A DNA stretch of 64,000 nt from positions 248,001-312,000 of the forward strand of contig QJNS01000073.1 of the NCBI GenBank assembly GCA_004154925.1. Reading direction: 5' to 3'. The position numbers and the translations under genes were made by a program. The notes under the pieces are model-generated. The model was not told the origin of the DNA. It saw nothing but the letters and a program-made list of their open reading frames with translations, and searched no databases. Shown one piece after another: positions 38,610-51,713 of the stretch; within the stretch, counting starts at the first letter, position 1; every line of letters starts with the position of its first letter. Origin of the DNA: Monosporascus cannonballus (taxonomy: Eukaryota > Ascomycota > Sordariomycetes > Xylariales).

Positions 38610-38613
38610 GTAA

Positions 38614-41600
38614 ATATATCCCGTAAAATAATAACGTTTAATTTCGTCGCAAAGTTAATTAATCACAAATCGTTATTTTTTTTATAAAGAACCAAGTATT
38701 TCGGTACGTAATATGCGATTATTCGAATATTTCTTTCTCGATATATATTCGTAATACGTCGATCAGCTTGTCCCTTGTACTAACTCATACCATAAATCCC
38801 TTAATTTGTTATATTTTATGAGAAATAATTCTGATTTTATAAAAAGGTACGATAATCTTTTTAATTCGATTATATTTCTGGTAATTTTATCTTAGTGTAG
38901 CTTTTTTGCGAAATAATATTTCCTTAAAAAAGGTTTTCTTTATGTGGATAAATCTATCGCCGATCTGATTAAATAAAGCCTTAATTCTTTTTTCGGTTAA
39001 TCGAATCCCGCGGGGTATTGAAATAAACCTAGAAAATAATGCCGCAAATAATATGCCAGGTTTATCTGGGATATTTCCTTATTTCTTAATCGTTTGCATA
39101 ACTTTTTAGAATTTTGTAATTTTCTAATTTAGGTTCTTAGGTGATATCGATTTATCGAGTAGTACATTATCGACAGAAACCACCTTTTTCCAGTTGGGCT
39201 TATATATGGTATTAATCTAAACCGTTTTTTTTCTCTTAATATTATTGCATATTCTTTCCCATAAAATTCTATATAACGTATATGCCAACTTTTCGTCACT
39301 GAATTATCCTAAGATTTTGTTCTTAAGATCTAATTTATCCTTTATAATCTCCTAAATAGTTTTATAGTTTTAATTAGAGAACGTTTCCTTAATCGAAAAC
39401 ATATAAAGGTTTATAACGGGTTTATTTATTTTTTTGTTATTCGGCCTATTTGCACCAGTAAAACGGCTTATAGGTTTACCGGCTGTACTTTTTTAAGTTG
39501 GTTATTTACGCGGATATTACGGTTAATTTGTTCTGCCGGTATTAAGAGAATAATGATTTTCGTCGGACCGAATTCCAAAATTCTTTTTATTATTTTTAGG
39601 TCCATATTTAATATTATTTTCGATTTTGCTATAAAATTAAGTCCTAGTATTAATAGCTATATTATGCTGCTGTCGTCGATAGCAAAAAGGAGAATAATAA
39701 ATAAATAATTAATTAATTAAATCGGAACGTTGATTAGGCCTTTAAATTTGGTCTTTTTTTGTGAATTAAATCCCAGAAAAGAAACCCGTATTTGTCGTAT
39801 TATTAATACATGTTTTTTAACGTATAATAGGATTATAACATTCGATTCGGTTTCGGAATTAATAATATTATTAATTAAATTCTTTTCTCCTTTAAGATTA
39901 CTTTTAACGGCAAATCGGAATAACGGAATAATATATTCTGTTGGATTATACTGTTATACGGATAAAATATTGGCCTCGTTTTGGTTTTCCGATGTATATT
40001 TAATATTTATAATCAAGATTTTGGGCGTTTATTACGGTTTAATAGATGCAAAGTTACGGACTTTTACCTTTATTATCTTAATTATTTCTTTATTTTTGCG
40101 TTTTAATACTTTTAGAGTTTTTGCAGCTATGAAATTCTCAAAAGCTTTATTAAAATCCGAGCAAACCGTAATCAGTTCCGACTAGGTAATTTCGAACTTC
40201 TTTTTCGTATTTTTGTAAATTTTGGCTTCCTAATATTTTATCAATTGCTTATAAATTAATTTATCGTAATTAAAGATATAATTTATTTATGTTTCTAATT
40301 CGGCATTTAAAAATAAAAATTTGTTTTACATAAATTTATTATTGTTAACCTTATTTTTCTTTGTAGATTCGCCGATATTTTCCTTCTTTTTACTAGGTCG
40401 TTTAGTTAGCATAATACTGGTAAATACAAGGGGTTAATTATTTGTATCGACATTTAACGCGCGGATTTCCTTAAGGTGTCGAATATCTTTGCTTTTAATA
40501 GAGTTGTTCCAAAACTAATTAACCAAAAATGTTTTTTTATAAAATGGCTTACCGGCCTTTATAATAAAACAAAATATGTGAATTTCAATAATACAATTCT
40601 AATTAATAACGGGTTTCGGTCGGTTAAGTTTTAAGATTATTATATGGTAAAGTACGTTTAGGGTACTAAAACGGGTAAAATCCTGGTTAATATTAGGTTT
40701 AGATCTTCCTAATTCTTTAAAGGTTTTCTGTCGGTAATTAGAATATTTTATCTTATTTTTAAAATAACTATTGAAACTGGGCGAATTATGTATCTATTTT
40801 GAAATCTTTTTTTAAATAGGAATCCTTTTATCGATTGTCTAATTTTGGAATGTCGTCGGAAATTATATTATACCTAGATTAAATCGATTAACTTTAAATC
40901 CGAAAAAGATTATTTATTAGTTATTATTGAACGAAATTAAACCGGTTTTTTATATTTGAAAATAGCCTATATATATATTACGTATTTTTGCTTACCGCAG
41001 AATTAACAGATTTTTTTCAGAATTGCCAGATCGTTTTTTACGGTTTCGGTAATTACTTAAAAATTATTTCGTTTACGATAAGATCTTATTTTGCTAAAAT
41101 TGTCTAGCTAAAAACTTATTATATTAATCGATAAGTTAGTATTATTATATTATATCCAGACTGGTTTTTATCCTAAGAGTGCATAATATTGTAATAATCG
41201 GATAACTTTACGATTTCTAATTTTTTTGAAAAGCGTTGAAATTCTAAATTTATCGTATTTGGGCAATTTTTACTTCCAATAAAATATTAGTAATTTCCGA
41301 CATCTGATTACGTTTTGCCAATAAAAAAAGTTCAAGTCCAGGATTACTTTATTAAATTGGCCTAAGGTTTTGTTATCGTACTTTCTTTATTTAATTAAAG
41401 TCGAAACGAACTATATTTAATAATTATTTTTGCCCCTTATATTTAATTAATTTAACCTTATTAAAAGCTCAGTTTTTAATTAATATTGCGGCAATATTAT
41501 AAGACGTTTTATATAAATTTTCGAACTTTATAGATAAGTTGTTAAATACGTTTTCGAAATAGCTAATTCAAAATCACTTTAATAAGTTTTCGGTATATTC

Positions 41601-43458
41601 GTTTTTATTTGCAATTTTGCTTTTGAACTTGGTTTTTTTAACGATATTACGAACCCTAATAGCATTTTCCAAGTAATATTTATAAATCTGATTAAATATA
41701 TTACGTTAAGCCTGTTTTGTTGATATTCTTAATCGATTCTTAATAATTCGCATTTATTTTGGGTTTTACAACTTAAAGATTTTCAAAATATTCCTAACCG
41801 CCTTATCTTAAATAATAACGTTCTTAAGAATAATTTTAACTTAAACCTTTATAAAAGGGCTATTTATCCAACAAGGCAACTTATTAATTATTTTCGCCTT
41901 TGTAAACTTGTACTTCCGATATAGTTTGCCGATTTCCTTAAGCTAATCGGTAATTGTAATATCAGAAAAAAGGAGATCTGGAAAAGCGGATATATCCGGC
42001 GATACTATAAAAAGAAATAAGTTTATCTATGATACTTATCGAAAATCCGTATCTACATTAATTAGGAACTTTTAAAAGTATGTTTTTAGGAATAAATATT
42101 GCAAGCCCATTAAAAATTTGTAACGAAATTTAAGTAAGTTAAACATATCATTTTTTAAGTATTTTGATAATAATTTCCGATATTTCCGATACTCGTCCTT
42201 TAGTTACGTTTGTAACAGATTTTAGAAATCAATAAAATTATTTTAAAATAATTTATTATTAATTTCGCTTTTATATTTAAGTTTAGGAAATCGGTAGCAA
42301 TTAATTATATTTGACGCCGGACTTTAATCCCTTTGAATAATAAGAAATTCCGAAGCAGGTAATAACCTTTATTATATTGCGACTTTTGACAACTTCGATA
42401 GATTTCTAGCAAATCGGTTAAATCTCAATAAAATCTGCTAATCGGAAAAAATTGGCTTGGGATTAACATAATTTAATAATTTAGAGTTATTATTCGTAAA
42501 TGTAGATATAAAACAATTTAAGACGTTTAATACTTTCGCCTATATTTTTCAAGTTTTTCGTAATCGTAATAAAAATATCGTTCTTTTTTTTTTTACCTAA
42601 GCAAACCTATTTTTTTAAATTAATATGTTGTTAGCAGTAAATATCGGACTAGATTATTTCCAACTTTACGATTAATACCTCTATTATTAATTTTTTCGCC
42701 AAAATAATTTTGTTAATTAATATTAACGAATCTTAAAAGATATTTCAAAACAAGGCCCATACGGAATACTGGCCTATTAAGGCGAAAATATTCCAAAATA
42801 TATTCTTTGATAAATCGGTCGTATTTCTTCAATTATATTAAAAAAGATTAATCCTTTTTCGAATTTTTTTTTCGTAAACAAAATCATAAGCTTTATAATC
42901 TTATTCCTTTTTTTTTTACTTACGTTAATAATTTAATTCATATCGTTAATCATAACGGCGTTATTTTAACATTAATTAATTCAAAACTTGCATAAATACG
43001 TTATTAATAACGTATTTTCGTTTTGAAATCTTAATAAGGTAATTTTTTACAATTAATTTTATACTTATTATCTTATTTCCAAATATCCGAATTTTGTTTC
43101 ATTAAATAAGAAATTTTAAGAAATACGTTATATCCTAAATTATGCTGTTAGTTTAGAATATATGTAATTAATTTATAGTTCTAAATTTATGTATCTTTAA
43201 AAATGTGATTTTCCGAAATCGGTTTGTTAAAAATCTGATTTCGGATAAGGTTCCGTAAACGTTTAATTCCAAAATATCCCCCTTTAATCAATAACATTTT
43301 AAAGTTATTTCGTCGTTGTCGAGTATTCGTAATATCGTTATTTTATAAGGCGCAATATGCGTTTTTACATCTTTATAGTCGTAACTGTAATTATTCGGAA
43401 GTATCAAAAATTGCTTCGGTAACTAATTAAAGCCAGTTTCTTCTTTTTGGCAGTCAAA
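38614..43458 (-). pseudogene. G2 gag/protease-side interior, heavily RIP-mutated
   Basis: Upstream (in G2 orientation) of the RT relic up to the 5' LTR. By position it should hold gag and protease, but I cannot name a motif with confidence. A 151-codon plus-strand frame at 39,730-40,185 is antisense to the element and is probably a composition artefact. Confidence 0.5.
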
Positions 43459-43739
43459 TAAATTGGAGTAAGGAAAATTAGTTTTAATTAATGCGGATAA
43501 TTATTTTGCGGTATAATACGGAATTGGATTGTCGAAAAATGAAGAATTTAATCCGATTATATTAATGGTATTGAACATCGATAATTAAAAATAATAGAAA
43601 ATATGTTGGGTGGTGATAATTATTAATAATGCCTGGGGGTTGAACTCATAGCGAAAAAGAACTTCTTAATATGTATACAAAACTCGGGCTTTCTGATCAG
43701 CCGAGCCTGATCATAGGCGTAACACCACGCTCCGTTTTA
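43459..43739 (-). repeat. G2 5' LTR (right copy)
   Basis: 281-bp partner of 25,731-26,011, conserved at CTTTCTGATCAGCCGAGCCT and GATTGTCGAAAAATGAAGAA. Followed by the TTAC target duplicate. Confidence 0.88.
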
Positions 43740-45240
43740 TTACGTAAACCAAATTTAAATTAATCCCTTTAATGTAAATATTTACATATAAATTCGATAA
43801 AAATATATAGTTAAATTATCATAAATTACGTATTTATATACGGGGTAATTTTTAGAAAGCCAATTCGATTATTAGTATATACGTTATTACGTTCGTAGCC
43901 AAATCTTTTCGAACCGTTATGGTTATAATACCCGAATTTAACTTTAAAGTTCGTTAATTTAACGTAATGCAGATTTTCTTAAACGCTTTACGCGTAAAGC
44001 AGGCCTTTATAATCTATGCTTTCCCAGACGGCTTTAAAAAAGCAGAATATATATAAAGTTCGAACGAACTTTATACGGATTAAAAGATTTACCCTTATTA
44101 TAATACCGTAAATTTTTACCACGTTATAAAAATTAAGGCTTATACCATTTCCAAAAAAAACCGTACCTGTTTTATAATAAATAACGTACGTTTATTCTTA
44201 TGTTTTTTGTATACGATGTATTGCTTTTCTATTATCGAAATTATTAGAATAAAGCCGATAAAATTATTTTCAAATTAAAAAAGTCGTACGAACATAAGGA
44301 CCAACAAAATAAGCTAATTTTTAGATATTCGAGTACTTCGAAATAAATTAAAAAGGAAAATTATTTCGGTATATAATTTATATATTGAAAAAATTATTAT
44401 TCGCTTTAAATTAACGAATGACCTTTATATTCCTTGAACGCACTTAAAAATAAAAAACCATATTTTTAATATCACAATAACTTTTAAAAAATAAATAAAA
44501 ATGTATTAAAAACGCGTTAGCTTTATTTTATATATAATAATAATCTGCCTAAACGTAATTTTCGCTATATCTTTCTTATTAAAAACTTTAATTAACCCAT
44601 TAATTAAGCATATTATAATAGCCAATAAGGCAATTTATTATTTTTATTTTAAATGTTTTTTAAGTATCGTATTCGGGGGTATAAATAAAGAAACCCAAAT
44701 TTTTATAATTATTAAAACTGTATCGTTTGTTAATAATTTCGAAATATAATAATTTTCCCAAAAATATATTATAATGTCTTTTAAGGAGCCGGTCATAGAG
44801 GAATTAATTTATTAAATAATAATGATAATTTTTACGGTTTCAATTAAGATATTTGCATTAAACTTTATGGTTAAAAAACCCATAATTTTTAAATATTTAT
44901 TTTGTAATTTTAAGTTAAACTTTAATAAAACGTAAAACTCTTTTACGATAATTAACAAATAATTAAGTCAATAATTAAAGAAAATAAAGAAATTATTATT
45001 AAATTACGTTATATTAATATATAAAATATATAAATACGGTAAACACAAAATAAAAGATCGTTTAACGTAATTTATTTAATTATAATGCAAATACTTATTA
45101 ATAAATTAACAAAAACGTTTCCGAAATAAAATTTTAAACATTTTACGTTATTTTTTAATTTGTAAAGTTTACGGCAGATATTATCGGAAAGTCGCAAAAA
45201 TAAAAAAAACAAAATATATAATTTTATTAGACCTTAGACC
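43740..45240 (+). pseudogene. C1 reverse transcriptase and RNase H relic
   Basis: Resumes C1 after G2. The plus strand reads FFVYDVLLF at about 44,200-44,230 (a damaged YVDD region), then LKKSYEHKD, RNKLKRKIISVYNLYIEKII, NDLYIP, FILYIIIICLNVIFAIS and LIKHIIIANKAIYY. The order and spacing fit copia RT to RNase H (patterns YIEKI, ILY.....RPDV.FA.S, H...A.....YL). Frames shift and stop, mainly by RIP. Confidence 0.75.
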
Positions 45241-45700
45241 TTTCGGGTAAATCTTTTCCTAAAAAGAAATGTTATTATTATTACTATTATTAATTTAATA
45301 ATAAATTTACGATCTTCTTAACCAAAGCAAATACGTACCTATATACGGCACCGTACCGGTAAATGCAAATATTAATTGTTTTTTTTCTTTTGTTTTTATT
45401 ATTATTTTTATTTTTTTTCCGAAAAAAACGCATAAGGCCGTACATAAACAACGGATCTTTTGTTATATAATTAACATTTTCCCCAAAGTATAGGAATAAA
45501 AAAAAGGTGAAATAAGCAAAAACAAATTATAACGAAATTAATATTAAATATAAAAGCCGTTATTAAACGTACAGTAAATAATTAAGCAAGAGCAAAACTA
45601 ATTAACGGTTAACAAAAAAAAAACCCGGGAATTAAAAAGGTACGTATACCGGAATATAAATATGCCTTAAGGCATAACGTTAATAACGATTGTTTACGGC
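45241..45700. other. Unassigned AT-rich stretch before the GC islet
   Basis: Low-complexity T- and A-rich sequence with runs such as TTATTATTATTACTATTATTAA. It could be C1 3' sequence or another element. No frame or motif was recognised. Confidence 0.4.
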
Positions 45701-45769
45701 AACGTCGAAATATTTGCCAATATTCCTGTTTGCGAACGCCGAACGCAGGCACCTTAAATAAGGTTCGGT

Positions 45770-45982
45770 ACGGCATACGCCACGCGCCGGACGCGTACGT
45801 TGGCGGTTGGCCGCCGGTGTGGTAAGCGCGGGCAGGGCGGGCGGCGCGGGGAGTACGAACGCGGCAAAAGCGGGCATAAATATAAAGGGTACGGGCGCGG
45901 GCGCGGGAGCAGGTACGAACGCGGCTATAGCTGCTGATACGGCGGCGTTGGCGTTAGCTGTTACGGCGGCGGCGTCGATATG
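45770..45982. other. GC-rich islet inside the AT-rich isochore
   Basis: About 210 bases rich in GCG, GGC and GGGCGCGGGCGCGGG-type runs, surrounded by sequence with very little G or C. It translates to low-complexity Ala/Gly on the plus strand (GTGAGAGAGTNAAIAA), which I do not regard as a gene. The right edge is exactly the start of C3. It has few CpA sites, so it may have escaped RIP for lack of targets. Confidence 0.8.
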
Positions 45983-46226
45983 TGTCAGCTAGCCAGGTGT
46001 GCTATAGCACACCAAATACGGAAAGGTCACCTTCTGATCGGAACATATATACTCCGTTGCTAAGTTATACAAAAGTGGTACGCGTTACGAGAACGTACGT
46101 AATTAGCTGAATATAAGAACAATTAATATCCCCTATATATGACAATTAAGAGTTTTATTCGTTTAATTCGCATATATATTTATTGATAAGCCATTGTTAA
46201 GACTATATAGGCTGTATATTAACAAC
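45983..46226 (+). repeat. C3 5' LTR
   Basis: Aligns to 51,320-51,450 over its first 130 bases (GTCAGCTAGCCAGGTGTGCT, GAACATATATACTCCGTTGC, TAATTAGCTGAATATA), nearly free of RIP. The 3' limit at 46,226 is inferred from the shared end AACAACA. Confidence 0.75.
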
Positions 46227-46254
46227 AGTTATTAATATATTTCAATATCAAAAA

Positions 46255-47900
46255 TGATTACCGTACCGTGAACGTCTTTAGTTATCTATAAGGGACCCAA
46301 AAACTGGGACCGCTTTAAGGGCGAATTCCAGTTTAAAGCGTACGCGCTTGATATTTGGAATTTTATCGATTCTGATTAATTATTTCCGTGGCCTGTTAAA
46401 TTAATAAAACCCGATATAACCTTTTATCCTAAAAGACGAATTCGTTATATAGCGCAATCCAATACCTTATTATCGTCTTTATCGTCCGAAAAAATTACCG
46501 AAACAATTAATCTTATAGGAAACTTAATAAATACCTATGAAATAACAATCGAAAATAAATAAGCTTATAATCAGAATTTGGCGGCATATATTTTCAAAAA
46601 TCGAAAATACGATATTTTACGCAAAAGCGTTAACTATTTAACGAAATAGGCTTTGGAATTAATATTTTTAACGATTAAGAAAACGAATTTCCTTTTTTAA
46701 AAAACGTACGGAAATATTACGCCAAGTTAGCCGAATTAAACAAGGTATATAACAGCAGGTTCCTAATTAATACTTAACGAAAATATTGCGAAACGTTGAA
46801 ATAAGCAATAAAATCTAATAAGAAATTAAACGAATAAATCGTAAAATGGCAAAAGATTATAGCCTTAAGATAATGATATGGTATTCCAAAAACGAAAACG
46901 ATAATTGTATAGGTTAATGGCCTATATATAATATTAGCCCCTATAATTAAGATATGGACCATTACTTTCCAGATAGTAAAAAAAGTCGAGATCGCTATTA
47001 ATATAATTAATTTTCAAAAAATGGCAATTAATTTTTTAAATTATTAGGCTATAATTTATTTCTCATTAATATCGTAAAATATTAAAGCAATATTTTCAAT
47101 CTTTTATAAAATTTCGGCAAACTTATTTTTTTTTGGATAATTTTAAGAAAAAAATAAGTTTACTAATTCCTAACCGCAAGAGAAAATTCGGGTACGAAGG
47201 CAAAAACGAGGTAATCGTAGAAGTTTTTATTCGGACCGAAACGTTAATAAAAGAAAACGTAATAAATTAAATATTTAAGGCATCCGTTATAACATTTATT
47301 TAAACCGTTATTATATATTATTTTAATGTTTTAATACATTTTTTAAAAACGCCTTAACGTTTTTCCGCTTTAATAACGAAATAATAAAATTAATTTATGA
47401 ACGATTTACCTCTAATTAATCCTTAAAAGAACAATTTTAACGGTTATTAAAAATATAAAAAAGTTAATTGCTTCAGAAATTAAATGATTCCTAAAAAGAA
47501 TAAGGCGAATACTAACGTACTTTTTAATTAGCTGTACGTACGATACGATAAACGTTTCGTTTTACTTTTTAAAAAGTTTTTCTATCATAGATTTAGGATT
47601 GACGATATATATATTTAATAGGATTAACAGGTTTCTTAACTATAAACTTATTATATAAGGCGACGAAATATACGTAAGTAATAATTTTGTCCTAATTAAT
47701 GGTTACGGAAAAGTAAATATATTATTTCGAAATTTTGACGGTATAAAAACGTTTTATCTAGATAATATAACATACTGCAAAAGTTTCGTATATAATCTAG
47801 TATTATTCCGATAATTCCGGAAAGGAAATATTGATAAAATAATAAAAAGATTAATAATTTTATTTGAAATATGTATACTTAAGTTATTATTACGTTAATA
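46255..47900 (+). pseudogene. C3 gag relic
   Basis: ATG at 46,255 starts a frame giving MITVP, a stop, TSLVIYKGPKNWDRFKGEFQ, then AYALDIWNFIDSD, then YIAQSNTLLSSLSSEKITET. The pattern (NW..W...F...A....W.FI) is that of copia gag proteins. It is broken at RIP-type stops. Confidence 0.75.
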
Positions 47901-50159
47901 AATAAATTTAATTAATTTATTTTTAAAAATATCGACGTAATAGTTTTTAATATAATAATTCTGGCCTATAGATAAAACGTTAATTTAAGGATTGCAAAAT
48001 TATTACGTACTGGCAATAGGACCATATGGTATTTACGTTTAGGTTTTCTAAACCTTTAAATAATCGCTTAATTTCCGTCTTATTTAAAAGGGGTGCAATT
48101 AAAAGGCCTTACGACGGTCGAATACTAGGCCTGCAGTAAAACGAAAACTAAAAGGTAAATACGTTATATATTAAAAAATGATACTTTTTAATTAGGCCAA
48201 AAAATAATTATCGATTTTACGGACTTCGAGAAAAACTTGGAAAAATACAAATACGTAATATTTGCTATTAATAGGTACTTAAGTTATATGCAGAATATTT
48301 AATTTAACAACCGAAAATAAAACACATTAATTAATATATTCCGATATATTTTAAACATTTTTAAACATTCAGATAAAGTTTTTCTATAAATATTCAAATA
48401 CGACAACGAACCTTTAAAAAAGTATGTATTTCGAAATATATTATAATCGTTTTTTTAGCATTAAATTAAAGCTTTTAATATTTTATACCTCAACCCAGAA
48501 CGGGAATACCCAATATTTAGGGGATATAATTAAGGAAAAAATAACCGTAATATAAAATAACGTTAAATTATTATTATTTCTAATCGTATATATTTTTAAA
48601 ACGACAATGTACCTATATAACCGAACGTTTAAATATGTTTTATTTTGGTAAACTTCGTATAAGGCTTATTATATTTACTTAACGTATAAAAACGGTATTA
48701 TAATATTTAATTTCAAATTACAAGAAGCCTATTTACGAACTTATAGTTATATGGCCTATATTATAACGAAAACTATTATAGAGAAAAAAATAAATGCTTT
48801 AAAAATTAAACTTAAAGGCTTGGATCGGTTATTTCGTCGGTTACCGATTAACGAATATTTACGAAATATGGAACCCTTTAACGAATAAGGTTATTATTAT
48901 TCGAAACGTATAATTTAACGAAAAAGGTACTTTTTTCGAAAATATTAAAAACTTTAATTACGATTTTATTTATATTAACGAAAAGGAATTATAACGTATT
49001 TTTAATAGGTGTTTATATTTAATTAGGCTATAAGTTATTTAAATAATTACATTTAAAAAAACGAAAACCTAAATAAAATAATTTAGTTACCGGTTGGAAC
49101 GGAAAATTTAGTACAAAATAACATTAACGTAAAAAACGAACAAAATAAACAAAAATAAACCTGTTTATAAAGCACCAATTATTCTTACACGACTGTTATG
49201 TTCCAATTATTCCTATCTCTTAAACTATTTTTTTCTCTAGTATCTGCTTTAATAACTATTATAATTATTATGTCGATGGAAAAAATAAAGGTAGCTTTAG
49301 GCTTTTATTATACTGTTCAACCTAAAATAACGGTAAAAAACGTCAATATCTTATGGGTTATAAACGTAAGCTCTTTATATATTCCGTACCGAAATAATAT
49401 TGTGCAAAATAAATACAAAATATAGGAAACCACCTATAACGCGAGACGATTAACTTATTTTATGAGAGCTTTCGAGAACAGGCCGGTAAGTGGCAAATTT
49501 TAAGGAAATTAATTACCCAAAATACGTATCGCTTTAATCGGAAAACTTTTAATTTATTAATAAACGAAAAAATACATAAATTATTAAACCCAATATATAA
49601 ACTTAATTTTCGTTTACCGCCGTAAAACTATAAAAAATTAAATATATTCCCGTTAAGATAAAAGTTTTTAAAAGTCGAACAAACTTATTTATAAAATTAT
49701 AAAGATATACAGTTCCGGGAAACCGTAAATCAGTTTTTTACTAAAGAAAAATAAAATTTAAAATATATATAGGTATACGTTTATAAATTTACTGAAAAAG
49801 GTTAACTGCAAAAATACAAAATACAACTTGGAATGCATAAAAATTAACAACTGGAAAGCGCATATAATAATATATATACGTTTATATTTACCGGAAAATT
49901 CTTCCGAGCGTTAATTGTTATTATAACTCGATTTAATTTAAAATTTAAATAATATAATGTTATTAACATTTTCGTGTATGCGAATTTCCTTTACAACGTA
50001 TATATAAAGACGTTCTTAGGGCATTAATATTATGGCAAAATGTTATGAATTAAAAAAGCTTTATACGGCTTAAAGAAATTACCGTTACTATGGTAAAAAA
50101 ACTTTATTAATATTCTGAAAAACGTAAGATTTAATCCCGTTCCTTATAAGCCTTATTAT

Positions 50160-50760
50160 TTTTTTCGTTAAGGGATATTCCTTTTCTTTTACGTTAACGA
50201 CATTATCGTAATATATCGCAAAGAAATCAATATTCCGTTGATTAGGCGATTTAATAAATCAAAAAACGATATACCTTTATAAAGGGTAAAAACTTTTAAT
50301 AATCTTTTGGTATCGGAATAATTAAAAACCGTATTAAGCGAAAACTTTAATTATTTTAATTTAATTTTATATATAAATTAATTAATTTTATTTTTAAAAA
50401 ACATTTAAATAATTTTTAAATATATCGATAATTACCGTTAAGTTATTATTTAACCTTAATTTAGCCAATTTAAATTTAATTAATAAATATTAAAAGAAAA
50501 TAAGTTCGATTTTATACATAACAGTTAATACTCGATCCGATATATTCTTTTTTGTATCCCGATTAATACGATTTAACTTAAACCCTAATACCAAATATTA
50601 TGAAACGGCTAATCGCATTATATTATACCTGATCGGTATTAAAATATAAGTTTTGTAATTTGGCGATAAAGACTTAATAAATATATGGAATAACGTTTTT
50701 TTTTGCGGATAATATTATCGATTAAAAAGTATTTAAGCATATATTATTAAATTACTTAAA
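50160..50760 (+). pseudogene. C3 reverse transcriptase palm motif
   Basis: FSLFFYVNDIIVIYR-like frame with YVND at 50,190-50,201, a copia YVDD whose first Asp became Asn. It lies 1.1 kb before the right LTR, as expected for the RT plus RNase H order. Confidence 0.8.
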
Positions 50761-51319
50761 GAATTAATCGGATAAAAAGCAAATAAATAGGATATAATAA
50801 TTGTTTTTATAACCGAAACGGAATTATTACTTTTATTCAAGCCGCCAAAAAAACCTTTTTATTTTTAGATTAATTATAAAATTAGAAATCGATTTAAAAA
50901 CGAGACGGTTAAATATATAGTACCATAATTTGCAAACTATGTTATTAATTAACGTAAATATTATTCTTTTTATAACAAAATAACGTTATATTAAAATATA
51001 TAATTACTGGCTGCGAAAAATAACAAAGAAAAATCCAATCAAAATAAATTATATACTTACGAGTAATATGTTAATAAATGGATTAACGAAAGCCTTATTA
51101 CGAAAAACTTTTAGGCATTTTAAAAAGCAGTTAGAACTAATGGATATTACGATAGCCTTCGAACGGCGGAAAAACATTTTACGGATAATTTTAAAGGAGG
51201 ATTTAACTAATTAAAAGGATTTAATCGCCGGAAGAAAGATGGAATAAAGAGCTGCAGCTTTAGGAAATGGTGAAAAATGATAATTAACGCCCTGAATGCT
51301 TTAAGGCGTTAAGGGAGTA

Positions 51320-51458
51320 TGTCAGCTAGCCAGGTGTGCTATAGTATACCAAATACGAAAAGGTCACCTTTTGATCGGAACATATATACTCCGTTGCTAA
51401 GCTACACAAAAGTAGTACGCGTTGCGAGAACATACGTAATTAGCTGAATATAACAACA
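51320..51458 (+). repeat. C3 3' LTR, short form
   Basis: 139-bp partner of 45,983-46,113 plus the terminal AACAACA. Almost unmutated. Confidence 0.8.
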
Positions 51459-51471
51459 ACTTACCTCAGCT

Positions 51472-51592
51472 AGCTCAGGCCTCCCTGGCTCGTTTTCCTA
51501 ATTTCTTCAAAGTCACTCAAGTACCGCTCCATAACGCTAAATATTAACCAATCAAATCCAAATCCCCGTAACGAGCCAGTAAGGCCTAAGTT
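51472..51592. repeat. 121-bp inverted-repeat (hairpin/MITE-like) sequence
   Basis: AGCTCAGGCCTCCCTGGCTCG at the left end pairs with CGAGCCAGTAAGGCCTAAGTT at the right end, 17 of 21 positions, three of the four differences RIP-type. The 79-base centre is hardly mutated. It could be a small non-autonomous DNA transposon or the subterminal inverted repeat of a larger one starting here. No TSD seen. Confidence 0.7.
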
Positions 51593-51669
51593 ATAATTAT
51601 GCGAAAAAGGGTTCCGTTTTGTAAATTTACTTTTTTTAAAAAAAAATCGTAATAACTTAATAACAATAC

Positions 51670-51701
51670 GTTTTTATAACTATATATATATATATATATA
51701 A
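51670..51701. repeat. Short (TA)n microsatellite
   Basis: About eleven TA units just before the unassigned relic at 51,714. Confidence 0.85.
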
Positions 51702-51713
51702 TTACCTTAATCA

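Larger units (their letters stand above)
25731..43739 (-). mobile_element. Ty3/gypsy retrotransposon G2, split by C2 and a solo LTR
   Basis: LTRs at 25,731-26,011 and 43,459-43,739 share inverted ends TGAAtTGG/…CTTCA (mutated to TTTTA). Both are flanked by TTAC (25,727-25,730 and 43,740-43,743), a 4-bp duplication; alternatives with the middle LTR do not match. Minus orientation: RT at about 38,000-38,325 and 31,590-31,870, integrase at about 30,226-30,720, purine-rich tract beside the left LTR. Net length after removing the nested elements is about 11.6 kb, long for a gypsy element, so undetected insertions may remain. Confidence 0.8.
45983..51458 (+). mobile_element. Copia-type LTR retrotransposon C3 with unequal LTRs
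   Basis: Direct repeats beginning TGTCAGCTAGCCAGG at 45,983 and 51,320. Plus orientation: gag start at about 46,255, RT YVND at 50,190-50,201, purine tract AAGGGAGTA just before the right LTR. The left LTR probably ends at AACAACA (46,226, 244 bp), whereas the right one reaches AACAACA after only 139 bp, lacking about 105 bases of the 3' part. No matching TSD was found (ATATG left, ACTTA right), so the right end may be rearranged. Confidence 0.85.

Noticed and set aside
39730..40185. 151-codon plus-strand open frame
   Set aside because: It lies antisense inside gypsy element G2, matches no family I know, and long frames on the opposite strand of RIP-mutated genes arise by composition.
45807..45992. 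61-codon Ala/Gly frame in the GC islet
   Set aside because: Low-complexity translation of GCG/GGC repeats that runs into the C3 LTR; no support as a gene.
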